64,000 nucleotides of DNA from Croceimicrobium hydrocarbonivorans (GCF_014524565.1 NZ_CP060139.1:2115501-2179500); one strand, 5' to 3'. Positions 49,194-58,080 are shown, counted from the stretch's first letter. Notes: generated from the sequence alone by a model not told the origin. Made by a program: numbers and translations.

Positions 49194-51588
49194 GCTGCCA
49201 TTTGCGTTCCGAACCCTCTATCGGCACCGTTTGTATACTCTTCTCAATTTGGGCGGCTTAGCTATTGGCCTGGCGGTTTCCATCATAGTAGCACTCTACT
49301 TACACGGGGAGTTTACCTACGATCAGCATTGGGAAGATCATCAGGATATTTACCGGGTAAATTCTCGTTTCGACCTTAATGGATTGGAGGAGCTTTATGG
49401 GGGTAGTGGTTATGGCTTAGCTTCGCTATTAGATGAACATTATGAAGAGGTTGAGGCATCTACCCATCTCTTTCATTTAGAGAACAGCATATTCTTTCGC
49501 ACTGATAGTTTGCGGCAGTATGAGGATCGAGTGGCGATTGCTGATTCGAATTTCTTTCAGGTTTTTAGAACTCCCTTTTTGGCAGGTAAACCAGATGAAG
49601 CTTTAGTACAGCCCTTTAGCATTGTGGTGAGTGCTGCTTTCGCTGATCGCTATTTTGGCGGTACTCAGGTTTTAGGCCGAAAGATTAATACCAGCAATTA
49701 CGAATACACTATTACCGGGGTGATTCAGGATTTACCGGAAAACTTACACCATAGCTTTCAGGTATTGATTTCTGAGCCGCCTTCCATCCGCGACAGCAAT
49801 GATTTGGCGGTAAGCCTTTGGCAGGTAAGTCATTATACCTTCGTAAAATTGAAACCCGATTCAGATCCTTATGCTTTGGAGGCGGGATTCGATGGCTTCT
49901 TTGATAAGTATATGGCCGGTTTGGCGGATATCGTGCAGGGTAGCTATCAAATTGAACTGCAGGAAATTTCGTCCTTGCATTTTAATACTAATGCCAAATA
50001 CGATTTGCCAGGAGGACGCTTAGCCTATGTGTATGGTTTTGCCGGAATTGGCTTGCTGATCTTGATTTTGGCGATTATCAACTATGTGAATATGGCTACC
50101 GCCCGCAGCTTGAAGCGGATTCGTGAGGCGGCCATGCGCAAGGTTTTAGGAGCCAGTCGTGTAGATATTCGCTGGCTCATTTTGAGTGAGTCGGTGCTGA
50201 TGTCTTTTATCGCCCTATTACTGGCCTTTGCGCTGGTTGAGGTATTTACCGCCATTCTGCCCTTTAATAATGCTATTGGCAAGAACCTCTTTTTAAACTT
50301 TGGATCTTTCCCGGAATTGTTGCCCTTAAGTGTGATATTGGCTTTGCTGGTGGGACTCATCAGCGGAAGCTACCCTGCTATTAGCTTAGCGAGGGTAAGT
50401 CCTTTGGATGCCTTCACCAATAAAAAAGGGATACAGCGACGGAACTCCTTGCCTCGTAAATTTTTAGTGGGATTTCAGGTCTGTGTTTCGGTAGCGGTGG
50501 TGATTACCGCGATTTTCATGTACCGCCAAATGGAGTTTATCAAGAACCGGAATTTGGGTTTTAACTCCGATCATGTGCTGGTGATTAATGTACAGGATTC
50601 CACCAGTATTTATCGAATTCAAGATTTAGCCACTAATTTTCGACGTAGTTCCCTGGTAGAATCGGTTACGGTAGGGGCCAGCTCTACCGGTAGTGGTACT
50701 TTCCGGAGTTTGTTCGAATTGGAAGAAGAAGCCACACACAATTTCCGTCGTATTAGCCTGGATTTTCTGGGGGTTGGACCTCAGTATTTGGAGACCATGG
50801 AAATACCGCTTTTGGCGGGAAGGGGTTTTCGGCAGGAAGATCTTGGGGATAGCTTACATCCTAAGGTGATTGTGAACCGGGCCTTGGTGCGCGATATGCA
50901 TTGGGAAAGACCTTTAGGGAAAAAGATTCGCAGTGCTTTTGATGAATCGGGTGATGCTACCCTCGAAGCAGAGGTAATTGGCGTTTGTGATGATTTTAAT
51001 GCCCAGAGTCTGCATAATCGCATGGCCCCGCTAATCTTAACCTTGCATCAGGATAATTTTAGGGTATTACAGATTAAGGTTTCGCCGGATCAGATGTATG
51101 CTGCCCTGGATGATTTGGAACGTCGTTGGACGGCCATGGTGCCGGATGTGCCTTTCCAGTTTTCTTTCCTGAATAAGGATCTTTTGCAGATGTATGATGA
51201 GGAGATGCGGCAATCACGCTTGATTTTATACCTCACTATTATTGCCATTCTCATTTCACTATTGGGATTTGTGGGCCTAGCTTCTTTTACTACCGGATTG
51301 CGAACCAAGGAAATTGCCATTCGCAATGTTTTGGGCGCCGGATCCTGGGATCTGGTAAATATGATTTACCGCGAATTGGTAGCGGTTATTTTAGCCGGGG
51401 TTATTATTGCTACGCCCTTATCCATTTTGATCACCTGGCAATGGCTGCAAAACTTTGCCTATCGCACCTCGGTAGAACCGCTTATTATTATCTTCACCGT
51501 CCTATTAACCTTGGTAATCGGCTATGGTATTGTGGCGATTCACTCCCTAACCGTTTCCAGGAGAAACAGCATTCAAAACCTTGTGTAA
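49180..51588 (+). CDS. ABC transporter permease (MacB/FtsX family), exporter 2
   Basis: The 802-residue permease has the same double MacB_PCD/FtsX architecture as the one at 30393. An N-terminal helix (LNLGGLAIGLAVSIIVALYL) is followed by a periplasmic domain to ~280, three helices with LKRIREAAMRKVLGAS as the first coupling motif, a second helix-periplasmic unit from ~425, and three final helices after LRTKEIAIRNVLGAG. Size and domain order indicate a paralogous pair. Without an adaptor it may use one encoded elsewhere, or act within the envelope as LolCE-type systems do. The exported protein at 51596 follows 7 nt later. Confidence 0.92.
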   Translation: MLLSKLPFAFRTLYRHRLYTLLNLGGLAIGLAVSIIVALYLHGEFTYDQHWEDHQDIYRVNSRFDLNGLEELYGGSGYGLASLLDEHYEEVEASTHLFHLENSIFFRTDSLRQYEDRVAIADSNFFQVFRTPFLAGKPDEALVQPFSIVVSAAFADRYFGGTQVLGRKINTSNYEYTITGVIQDLPENLHHSFQVLISEPPSIRDSNDLAVSLWQVSHYTFVKLKPDSDPYALEAGFDGFFDKYMAGLADIVQGSYQIELQEISSLHFNTNAKYDLPGGRLAYVYGFAGIGLLILILAIINYVNMATARSLKRIREAAMRKVLGASRVDIRWLILSESVLMSFIALLLAFALVEVFTAILPFNNAIGKNLFLNFGSFPELLPLSVILALLVGLISGSYPAISLARVSPLDAFTNKKGIQRRNSLPRKFLVGFQVCVSVAVVITAIFMYRQMEFIKNRNLGFNSDHVLVINVQDSTSIYRIQDLATNFRRSSLVESVTVGASSTGSGTFRSLFELEEEATHNFRRISLDFLGVGPQYLETMEIPLLAGRGFRQEDLGDSLHPKVIVNRALVRDMHWERPLGKKIRSAFDESGDATLEAEVIGVCDDFNAQSLHNRMAPLILTLHQDNFRVLQIKVSPDQMYAALDDLERRWTAMVPDVPFQFSFLNKDLLQMYDEEMRQSRLILYLTIIAILISLLGFVGLASFTTGLRTKEIAIRNVLGAGSWDLVNMIYRELVAVILAGVIIATPLSILITWQWLQNFAYRTSVEPLIIIFTVLLTLVIGYGIVAIHSLTVSRRNSIQNLV

Positions 51589-51595
51589 GCGATTT

Positions 51596-52444
51596 ATGCG
51601 CCTACTTCTCATCCTAAGTTTTAGCTTCTTTAATTTGGCTTTAAAGGCCGATGCGGCTTTGGTTTACAAAAATCAGGGATTGCAGCAGTGGTATATGCAA
51701 TTGCAAAGCTTTGAAGCGGTTGATCTCAAGTCTGATTTACTGAGTACTTGCAGTCCGGCTGAAAAGCGCTTTGCAGCCCTTCAATACCATTGGCAATTGA
51801 TGTTGAGGGGTCATGCCTCTGATCGTCATTATAATGCCATTAAAAGCTTGAACGAAAATCCTCTTGCAGGCAGAGGAATAACTGAAGAAGCAGCCTTAAT
51901 GGATGAGGTGCTTTGCTCTTTCTTTATGGCCCGGGCCGCTTCCTTGCGGGGAGAAAGCTTGAGCAGTTTAAGTTCCTACAGAGGCGCCAGTAAAGCTTTG
52001 GAGAAATTAATGGCTCTGAAATCTGATGATTTGGAGATTGAATTGTTGAGCCTGGTTTATAGCTTGGGATACGAGCAATTTGAATCGAATCCCTTGTATT
52101 GGACCATTACAGCCTGGTTGCCCGATCCGGTGGTAAAAGCTTCGCATGTGCGCTTAGCAGAATTGGAGACGGTAGAATCGAAAATAGTTTCGGTTGAAGC
52201 TGCTTATTATTCCTATCGCATTCTGAAGAAGGAAGATAAAGATCAGGCGAAACGCAGCATGAAGCGATTGATGGAAAACTTCCCTAAGAACTGGATTTTT
52301 AAACTGGAGTACTTCAAGAGCTTCGAGCGGCATCAGGCGAAAGCCAAAGAACGCAAAGCCCAATTGATGGAAGAAATTAAGTCTAGCAAGTATCTAAGCA
52401 ACAGCGAAAAGAAACACTTCACTAAGGTCCTGGGTTCGCTGTAG
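51596..52444 (+). CDS. Exported helical protein of exporter operon 2, function unknown
   Basis: ATG 51596 gives 282 residues with a signal peptide (LLLILSFSFFNLALKADA); a TTG at 51581 inside the permease end was not used. The mature protein is helical and rich in Glu/Lys/Leu, with a possible tetratricopeptide-like pattern (ARAASLRGESLSSLSSYRGASKALEKL; ILKKEDKDQAKRSMKRLMENFP in part). No family was recognised. Seven bases separate it from the permease, so it is probably a periplasmic accessory of exporter 2. Its 3' end overlaps the convergent gene at 52422 by 23 nt. Confidence 0.65.
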   Translation: MRLLLILSFSFFNLALKADAALVYKNQGLQQWYMQLQSFEAVDLKSDLLSTCSPAEKRFAALQYHWQLMLRGHASDRHYNAIKSLNENPLAGRGITEEAALMDEVLCSFFMARAASLRGESLSSLSSYRGASKALEKLMALKSDDLEIELLSLVYSLGYEQFESNPLYWTITAWLPDPVVKASHVRLAELETVESKIVSVEAAYYSYRILKKEDKDQAKRSMKRLMENFPKNWIFKLEYFKSFERHQAKAKERKAQLMEEIKSSKYLSNSEKKHFTKVLGSL

Positions 52445-53279
52445 CTTTTTCATCCTCCAAAATTTCGAGGACTTCTAAAAAGAATTCCTGCCGGTTTTTA
52501 AGCAGCTTGTCTTTAGCGATGAGTTTGGCTTTGTCGGTTCCACCGATATAATAGCGTTGCAACCAGGGGAAAACCGCTAATAATGCGTCGAAGGTAGAAT
52601 AGGTGAGGCCCACATTGATGGTAAGGGCGATAAAGGCTGCATTTAGTGCCAATGAATTAAGGCCATTGCGATAGTCACCGGCATAAAATTGTCCTAAGCC
52701 AGGGAGGAAGAAACTCAGTTTTTTTGCCAGGCCCGGTCGAGGTCTGAAGAGCGAGCTGGTATCGGAGTACAAGCTAACCAGCTCCTTTACTTTGCTGCTA
52801 TCGGCTCCAGCTGCTGCAATAAAAGAATGGTAAGACTGCTCGAAATTCATTTGGGTATAATGGCAGAGGCCTTCATAAAAATGAAAGCGTTGCTGCAGCA
52901 TGGGTTCCTGAGGATTGGCAGCATAAATTTCGGCCAAAGCCAGGTTAAAATCCTTGAGCTGAATGAGGCTTTGCACCTTGGCTAAAAGGGCTTCTTGTTT
53001 AAGTTTCTCATCCCGGCTATTAAAGTAAGCCCGGTCGAAATAGGCCAGAGAAGTTTCGGCCTGATCACTTTGGCGGTAACATTCCCCCATTTTAAAGAGG
53101 ATAGGCGCTTCTAATTCTTGAGGCGAGAAAAAGCGTGCCCGCTCATAAAAGTAAATCGCTTGTTCGAATTGATTCTGCTTAAACAAACGCTGCGCCAGGG
53201 CCATGGTAGAATCCAGGCCTTGGGCAAAGCTTCCCTGCATCAAGAGGCTACAAACGATGGTAGATATAATTCTCGACAT
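52422..53279 (-). CDS. Exported TPR protein with TM2/DUF5683-like C-terminal region
   Basis: The 285-residue protein has a signal peptide (ISTIVCSLLMQGSFAQ) and two or three TPR-like units (ALAQRLFKQNQFEQAIYFYERA, LFKMGECYRQSDQAETSLAYFDRAYF, shown in part). A membrane-associated segment follows, with FFLPGLGQFYAGDYRNGL near residue 190 and a hydrophobic helix. The PGLGQxYxGxxxxG motif is shared with the neighbour at 53248 and with TM2/DUF5683-type proteins. Function is unknown. The 32-nt overlap with the upstream gene suggests coupled translation. Confidence 0.7.
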   Translation of the reverse strand: MSRIISTIVCSLLMQGSFAQGLDSTMALAQRLFKQNQFEQAIYFYERARFFSPQELEAPILFKMGECYRQSDQAETSLAYFDRAYFNSRDEKLKQEALLAKVQSLIQLKDFNLALAEIYAANPQEPMLQQRFHFYEGLCHYTQMNFEQSYHSFIAAAGADSSKVKELVSLYSDTSSLFRPRPGLAKKLSFFLPGLGQFYAGDYRNGLNSLALNAAFIALTINVGLTYSTFDALLAVFPWLQRYYIGGTDKAKLIAKDKLLKNRQEFFLEVLEILEDEKATANPGP

Positions 53280-54081
53280 CGGCCCGATAATGATTGAAAA
53301 CTTCAGTATTGTATTTGTTTACGGCTTTGGCTGTTCCGAAGAGGTTACCCAAGTAAAAACCGGTGCTTACGGTTCCGAAAATCCAGCCATAGGCACTACT
53401 CACTCCATGCTGTTTAAAGCCGCGGTAAGAGGCAAAGGCCGATCCGCCAATAAAGAGGAGGGATACTAAACCATCTTTCCAATTACCCACATAGGCTTTA
53501 CCTAAACCGGGCACCACCGTGCTCATGGCTAATGCCAAGCCTTTGCTTTTATAGCCTAAATCGTGATGCTTATCCATCAGGGCACTGAGCCGAGCATCTT
53601 GCAAATTAAAATCCTGATAGAGCTTTTGGGCACTTTCTATATCGTCGTTGCGAAGGGCTAGGCTCACTTGTATGGGCTGCACATAGTCATTACTAAGTAC
53701 TTGATGCGATTCCAGATATCGGCCTAAGCCATTGAAGTCGCTTTGCATAAAGAGTAAAAGGGCCATTTCGCGACTAATTTCCTCGGAGCATTGAAAGCGG
53801 GCTTCCCCCGGAAAGAGATCGTAAAAACGACGTTCTCCTTGTTCCCAATTTTTGGAAAGGCGGTAGGAGCGAATGAGGGATAATTGCAAACTGTCTACAC
53901 CCGGTTGCATCAAATTAATGCGCTCCCATTCTAAAATGGCCAAGCGATGATTTCCTTTTTGATCGAGGAATTGGGCGTATTCCAGAGAATTGGAAAAGTT
54001 AAAGAGGTCTTGCTCCTGAGCCAGGAGGCAGGCCGGAAACGATACCCATATAAGCAGGTATCGAAGATATTTTAAAGTCAT
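53248..54081 (-). CDS. Exported protein with PGLGxxYxGxxxxG motif, paralog of the next gene
   Basis: The 277-residue protein has a signal peptide (YLLIWVSFPACLLAQ), helical repeats (FLDQKGNHRLAILEWERINL, LSLIRSYRLSKNWEQGERRFY), and a C-terminal membrane region beginning TVVPGLGKAYVGNWKDGLVSLL near residue 195 with two or three hydrophobic segments. The layout (signal, helical repeats, PGLG motif, helices) is the same as in the protein at 52422, so the two probably arose by duplication. It overlaps the YidD-like gene by 4 nt (ATGA). Confidence 0.7.
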   Translation of the reverse strand: MTLKYLRYLLIWVSFPACLLAQEQDLFNFSNSLEYAQFLDQKGNHRLAILEWERINLMQPGVDSLQLSLIRSYRLSKNWEQGERRFYDLFPGEARFQCSEEISREMALLLFMQSDFNGLGRYLESHQVLSNDYVQPIQVSLALRNDDIESAQKLYQDFNLQDARLSALMDKHHDLGYKSKGLALAMSTVVPGLGKAYVGNWKDGLVSLLFIGGSAFASYRGFKQHGVSSAYGWIFGTVSTGFYLGNLFGTAKAVNKYNTEVFNHYRADVENYIYHRL

Positions 54082-54482
54082 TCTTTTGAGGTGCTTACAG
54101 GGTCTAAAGCTAAACCACTTTCCTTATGAACTTCGTAATGGTCGAGAGAGAGGGGATGGCAACGACTCATACGGTCGAAAGCATCGATGCTGCCACCAAA
54201 AAAGCCACGGGCGCGAATGGCTTGCATGGCATATACACTGCAGGAAGGATGAAAATTGCAGGCCTGAACATCTTGGGAAGAAATCAGGGCTTTATAACCG
54301 GTGAAGAGCAGCTTCATGAATTCCAGAATCTCAGTTTCACCTTGATAGTGGTAACTGTAATCCGGTTTTTCAGGTTCCTGCATAATGGAACGCGCCAATT
54401 GCAGGTCCTCTGAGCTTTGCGCCGATAGGCTGAAATTACTCAGGAATAGGATAGTTATACATAGCGTTATTACCGCTTTCAT
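54078..54482 (-). CDS. YidD-like protein carrying an N-terminal signal peptide
   Basis: The 134-residue protein has the YidD (membrane insertion efficiency factor, DUF37) core at about residues 55-115: FTGYKALISSQDVQACNFHPSCSVYAMQAI with FHPSCSxYA, then GGSIDAFDRMSRCHPLS. Unlike classic YidD (about 70-85 residues, cytoplasmic membrane face), it has a cleavable-looking signal (ITLCITILFLSNFSLSAQ) and a 30-residue spacer. A periplasmic location is therefore likely. It sits among envelope genes, overlapping a LolA-like gene by 47 nt and the PGLG-motif gene by 4 nt, and there is no yidC, rnpA or rpmH nearby. Confidence 0.8.
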   Translation of the reverse strand: MKAVITLCITILFLSNFSLSAQSSEDLQLARSIMQEPEKPDYSYHYQGETEILEFMKLLFTGYKALISSQDVQACNFHPSCSVYAMQAIRARGFFGGSIDAFDRMSRCHPLSLDHYEVHKESGLALDPVSTSKE

Positions 54483-55107
54483 TCACCTTAATGTTTTTGT
54501 AGTTGGTTTTCTGGACAATCTCCAAACCCTCGACATAGACTAAGTCGACAATTTCAGAGGGGAATTCCAGGCCACTGATATTAGTATAAGATCGGAAGAA
54601 CTGTTTACGTAGTACTTCCTCGTCTTTATTCAAAAATATCAAACCATAAAGTCTTTTGTCTTGCTGGCTCAATAAAACTTTGCCCAGCATAGAGCTCATT
54701 ACCATAGGCGGTGCCCAGGTATAGATAATCATATCCTTCTTTTTTTCTACTTCTTTCAGGTTGTAGATCGACTCTTTAAGGCCATAGTCGTGCAGCTTAT
54801 TATTGAGGATAAGGTGGAAGATGGAAAACTCTACAATGGAAGCACCTTCCGTTTTTTCAAAAAGGGTATCGCCACGCATGCGGAAGATCATCGAATCAGA
54901 AAGTACCCAAATCTCCTTTTCGGGGAAGGTGAGTTCATATACTACCTTTTTATAGTTGAGGTCGTAGTAGAAACTTCCACGGGTAAGACTGTAAATACTA
55001 TCGTCTTTAGATTTGATGGAGAAATTCCCGCTAATACGGTAAAAGTCCTGAGCCATAGCTGCCTGGCAGAGGAAAAGTAAGAGCAGGCCGGTTAAAATGC
55101 GTTTCAA
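54436..55107 (-). CDS. LolA-like (outer-membrane lipoprotein carrier fold) periplasmic protein
   Basis: A TTG start at 55107 gives 223 residues with a good signal peptide (MKRILTGLLLLFLCQAAMAQ). The ATG at 55140 sits in the loop of the upstream gene's terminator and would add residues before the signal, so TTG is preferred but uncertain. The mature protein is beta-rich with DFYRISGNFSIKSKDDSIY, YYDLNYKKVVYELTFPEKEIWVLSDSMIF shown in part, and YGLIFLNKDEEVLRKQFFRSY, a LolA/LppX-like pattern. Cargo and partners are not evident. It overlaps the YidD-like gene by 47 nt. Confidence 0.6.
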   Translation of the reverse strand: MKRILTGLLLLFLCQAAMAQDFYRISGNFSIKSKDDSIYSLTRGSFYYDLNYKKVVYELTFPEKEIWVLSDSMIFRMRGDTLFEKTEGASIVEFSIFHLILNNKLHDYGLKESIYNLKEVEKKKDMIIYTWAPPMVMSSMLGKVLLSQQDKRLYGLIFLNKDEEVLRKQFFRSYTNISGLEFPSEIVDLVYVEGLEIVQKTNYKNIKVNESGNNAMYNYPIPE

Positions 55108-55118
55108 TGCGATAGGTA

Positions 55119-55153
55119 TAAAAGTAAAATTCCCGCCCATTTGGGCGGGAATT
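55119..55153 (-). terminator. Intrinsic terminator of the small membrane protein gene
   Basis: AATTCCCGCCC (55128-55138) and GGGCGGGAATT (55143-55153) form a perfect 11-bp stem. Read on the minus strand it is followed by TTTACTTTT. It separates the gene at 55172 from the LolA-like gene. Confidence 0.88.
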
Positions 55154-55171
55154 GAATGCTATGAAATTAGC

Positions 55172-55621
55172 TTAGATGGTAGAAGCAGCAGAAGTAGCTG
55201 CGGCTGCAAATACTGCGAAGTAAAGGATGATACCTACTACGCTAGCACCAACACAACCCCATAGAGCTTCTTTGGTTTCGTCTTTGTTTTCGGATACGAA
55301 GTAAACGATGGCTACACCAGCAACACCGAACACACAACCCCAGATCCAAGAAGGAATTCCAAGAACACGGTGACGTTTAGCCATTGCAGGGCTAATCATC
55401 GCTTGATCAGAAACATTAGCAACTAAGGCACTGTTAGTAGCTTGTAATTCCGCGAAGGAAACATTTTCGTTTTGATCCAGGTACTGGTCTAATTCTTCTA
55501 CCTGAGCAAGTTCAGTGTTTACTTCGTCGATCTCGAAGTTGAACATGTCACGAGAATCAGCTTTCAAATCCTGGAATGAGAATGCAGAGACTAAGAAAGC
55601 AAGAGATAAAATACGCTTCAT
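55172..55621 (-). CDS. Small exported protein with two membrane helices, function unknown
   Basis: ATG 55621 gives 149 residues with a signal peptide (LSLAFLVSAFSFQDLKA). A short acidic region follows (NTELAQVEELDQYLDQNENV) with a Ser/Ala-rich stretch. Two hydrophobic helices near the C-terminus are separated by SENKDETKEALWG (VLGIPSWIWGCVFGVAGVAIV and GASVVGIILYFAVFAAA). I did not recognise the family. It is placed directly ahead of the LolA-like/YidD-like/PGLG cluster but has its own strong terminator. Confidence 0.65.
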   Translation of the reverse strand: MKRILSLAFLVSAFSFQDLKADSRDMFNFEIDEVNTELAQVEELDQYLDQNENVSFAELQATNSALVANVSDQAMISPAMAKRHRVLGIPSWIWGCVFGVAGVAIVYFVSENKDETKEALWGCVGASVVGIILYFAVFAAAATSAASTI

Positions 55622-55870
55622 TGTATTGGTTTTAATTAAACTTCTCAAATATAATAAGCCAAATCAATTAGCGAAGTAATTCTGTCTATTTCACCCTAAT
55701 TTTTAACAGTCGCAGACCGCATTTTTACGCACAAGTGCAGTTTTATTCCCGGATGGCCTAAATCTCTTTGCTACTTTAGCGCCGTCATTTCATCGAGCCT
55801 ATGCTATAGCAATCAAGGGCATAGCTATTTATTTCGTTTTCGATGATTCAAGATTTAACGAAGGCATTAA

Positions 55871-57736
55871 ATGCATATATCCAAATTCAGTCATTCTAAT
55901 TTTTTCTTTCTTTTTTTTCTAAATCTGGCCTTATCAAGCCTAATTCGGGCTCAAAGTGCTGGTTCGGCAGAAGCCTACAAGGTAAAAGAGGACCTTAATG
56001 CCTTAAGTGAGGACGCCATTCCGGTCGAAATTTGGTTGCCAAAAGTGGAGGATAGCTTGGCGGTTTATCAGATGCCAAAGGTGGTTCCCGGTACCTATAA
56101 GGTGCATAATTACGGACTCTTTGTTCGCGACTTTGCCGCATTTAATGAAGCCGGAGATAGCTTACCCGTGCAAAAGTTATCCATCAATAGCTGGCAGATT
56201 AAAAGAGCTCAGGAATTACATCGCATCCAATATTGGGTAGATGATAGCTATGGCGATGAGCGAGGTCGACCGATTTTCGCTCCCTCAGGAAGTAGCAATG
56301 AGGAAGAGGTCTTTCTACTCAATCAATTCGCTTATATCGGCTATTTGGAAGGTTATAAAAATTTACCTTTTGAATTAGAAATTGCCCATCCTCAGGGATT
56401 TTTCGGATCGGGAGCCTGGCCGGCAGAGCGCAGTGATACTTTGGATCACTATCAATTCCCAAGCTACTTTTTGTTGCATGATAATCCCATGATGTATTGC
56501 CAGCCCGATACCAGTTCGGTTTGGATTGGGAACTCCAAAGTAGAATTAAGCTTATACAGTCCTAATAAAACGGTTAATGCCGATACCACAATGGCCCTGA
56601 TCGAGGCCGTATTGCAAGCCAGTGCAGAATATTTGGGTGGTAGCCTTCCGGTGGATAAGTATTCTATATTGATTTATTGCCAGTCGGATTTAAAAGGTGA
56701 CTTCAGCTATGGGGCACTGGAACATCATCGTTCTACCGTACTCTATATGCCGGAAGTAGACGGTGCTATTTTTTACGAAGGGGTACGCGACATTGTAGCA
56801 CATGAGTTCCTACATATTATTACGCCACTGGGTATTCATTCGGAATATATTCAGGATTTTGATTTCGCTAATCCGGAGATGAGTCGGCACCTCTGGCTTT
56901 ATGAAGGGGTAACCGAGTACAATAGTCATCTGGTGCAGGTGCGCGATAGCATTTATAGTAAGGAAGAGTTCTTGGAGGTGATGCGCGATAAGTTTTTCGC
57001 TAATGATCAATACGAGGATTTACCGCTAACCGCTGTGAGTAAGCACACCCTTGATATTTACCACGATCAGTATCAGAATTTTTATGAGGGCGGTGCCATA
57101 GCAGCCATGGCTCTGGATTTGTATTTGATCGAAATTTCAGGAGGCGGCATGCGCCTGATGGACCTTTTGAACAATCTTTCGGCAGTATTTCCGGCCGATA
57201 CATTTTTTAAGGATGAAGATCTCTTTCGCATTATGGGTGAACTTTCCTTTCCACAGGTCGAAACCTTTATGGTACGCCATTTTGAGGCGGGCGAACCTTT
57301 CCCTTGGGAGCGCCTTTTTGCCAATGTAGGTCTCGATTACAGCGATGAGGGCAAGACTATGGGCTGGTCTATTGGCACAGATGAGTTGAGCTATGACTTG
57401 GAGCAAGATCGTTTTTTAGTGACCAATGAAGAAGGCATTGATTCCTTCGGAGAGGCTCTGGGCCTGAAAGCCCGCGATCAGATTATCAGCATTAATGGCG
57501 ATACTTTAAACCTCTTTAGCTTCCAAACGGTATTAGCCGATTTCCAGGGGACCCTTCAGGAAGGGGATGAGGTAGTTTATAGGGTGGCTCGACCCAAGCG
57601 CAATGATAAGTTTCGGATTAAGCGATTAAAGACCAAGGCATTTAAAGTGGAGTACGACGAATCGCATTTATTGAAGTGGCAAGAGGAGGCTAGCGATCGT
57701 CAAAAGGCTTGGCGTAAAATCTGGTTGGCGCAATAG
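55871..57736 (+). CDS. M61-family metallopeptidase with C-terminal PDZ domain
   Basis: The 621-residue secreted protein has an N-terminal signal (FFFLFFLNLALSSLIRAQ). A beta-sandwich (about 30-190) is followed by the thermolysin-like catalytic domain with the zinc motif AHEFLH (His311, Glu312, His315) and the downstream HLWLYEGVTEYNSH with the third zinc ligand Glu. A PDZ domain lies at about 525-590 (ALGLKARDQIISINGDTLNLFS). This matches glycyl aminopeptidase-like M61 enzymes. It is monocistronic, and the substrate is unknown. Confidence 0.9.
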   Translation: MHISKFSHSNFFFLFFLNLALSSLIRAQSAGSAEAYKVKEDLNALSEDAIPVEIWLPKVEDSLAVYQMPKVVPGTYKVHNYGLFVRDFAAFNEAGDSLPVQKLSINSWQIKRAQELHRIQYWVDDSYGDERGRPIFAPSGSSNEEEVFLLNQFAYIGYLEGYKNLPFELEIAHPQGFFGSGAWPAERSDTLDHYQFPSYFLLHDNPMMYCQPDTSSVWIGNSKVELSLYSPNKTVNADTTMALIEAVLQASAEYLGGSLPVDKYSILIYCQSDLKGDFSYGALEHHRSTVLYMPEVDGAIFYEGVRDIVAHEFLHIITPLGIHSEYIQDFDFANPEMSRHLWLYEGVTEYNSHLVQVRDSIYSKEEFLEVMRDKFFANDQYEDLPLTAVSKHTLDIYHDQYQNFYEGGAIAAMALDLYLIEISGGGMRLMDLLNNLSAVFPADTFFKDEDLFRIMGELSFPQVETFMVRHFEAGEPFPWERLFANVGLDYSDEGKTMGWSIGTDELSYDLEQDRFLVTNEEGIDSFGEALGLKARDQIISINGDTLNLFSFQTVLADFQGTLQEGDEVVYRVARPKRNDKFRIKRLKTKAFKVEYDESHLLKWQEEASDRQKAWRKIWLAQ

Positions 57737-57740
57737 CTAA

Positions 57741-57756
57741 TGTGATGCGCGTCACT
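57741..57756. promoter_or_regulatory. CRP/FNR-like operator upstream of the rhodanese/thioredoxin operon
   Basis: TGTGA, six bases (TGCGCG) and TCACT match the CRP/FNR consensus TGTGA-N6-TCACA with one change. Its centre lies about 43 bp upstream of the start predicted from the -7 element at 57779, the usual position for activation. Confidence 0.55.
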
Positions 57757-57778
57757 ACGGCCTGCCTTCTTAAGAATG

Positions 57779-57786
57779 TATTTTTG
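57779..57786 (+). promoter_or_regulatory. Putative -7 promoter element (TATTTTTG)
   Basis: An exact TAnnTTTG match lies 16 nt before ATG 57803. No good -33 TTG is visible, which would fit an activator-dependent promoter. Confidence 0.5.
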
Positions 57787-57802
57787 TGGTAAAACACAGA
57801 AC

Positions 57803-58075
57803 ATGCAAGAACTTATCAATGATCCTAAAACCTTTTTGGTTGACGTAAGAACTGAAGCAGAAGTAGCAGATGTTAGCGTACCCGGAGCGGTTAATATACC
57901 TTTAGACCAGGTTCCCGCAAACTTGAGTCGCTTTAAAAGCGCTGAAGGTCCGGTAGTAGTATTTTGTCGTAGCGGAGCGCGCAGTGAAAACGCTAAAAAC
58001 TGGTTGCTTCAAAATGGTGTGACTGATGTGCACAATGCCGGTGGTTACCCAACAGTATTAAACCTTAAAAACTAA
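57803..58075 (+). CDS. Rhodanese-like domain protein (cytoplasmic, single domain)
   Basis: ATG 57803 gives 90 residues; the reading from 57776 overlaps the promoter. It is a compact rhodanese: FLVDVRTEAEVADVSVPGAVNIPL, then the active-site loop VFCRSGARSENAK with catalytic Cys near residue 57, and a final HNAGGYPTVL. It can carry a persulfide. It heads a three-gene unit with an exported rhodanese (5 nt later) and a thioredoxin, which suggests sulfur or persulfide handling. Confidence 0.9.
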   Translation: MQELINDPKTFLVDVRTEAEVADVSVPGAVNIPLDQVPANLSRFKSAEGPVVVFCRSGARSENAKNWLLQNGVTDVHNAGGYPTVLNLKN

Positions 58076-58080
58076 GAAGG

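Noticed and set aside
55108-55140. ATG start of the LolA-like gene at 55140
   Set aside because: It lies in the loop of the preceding gene's terminator and places extra residues before the signal peptide; TTG 55107 fits better.
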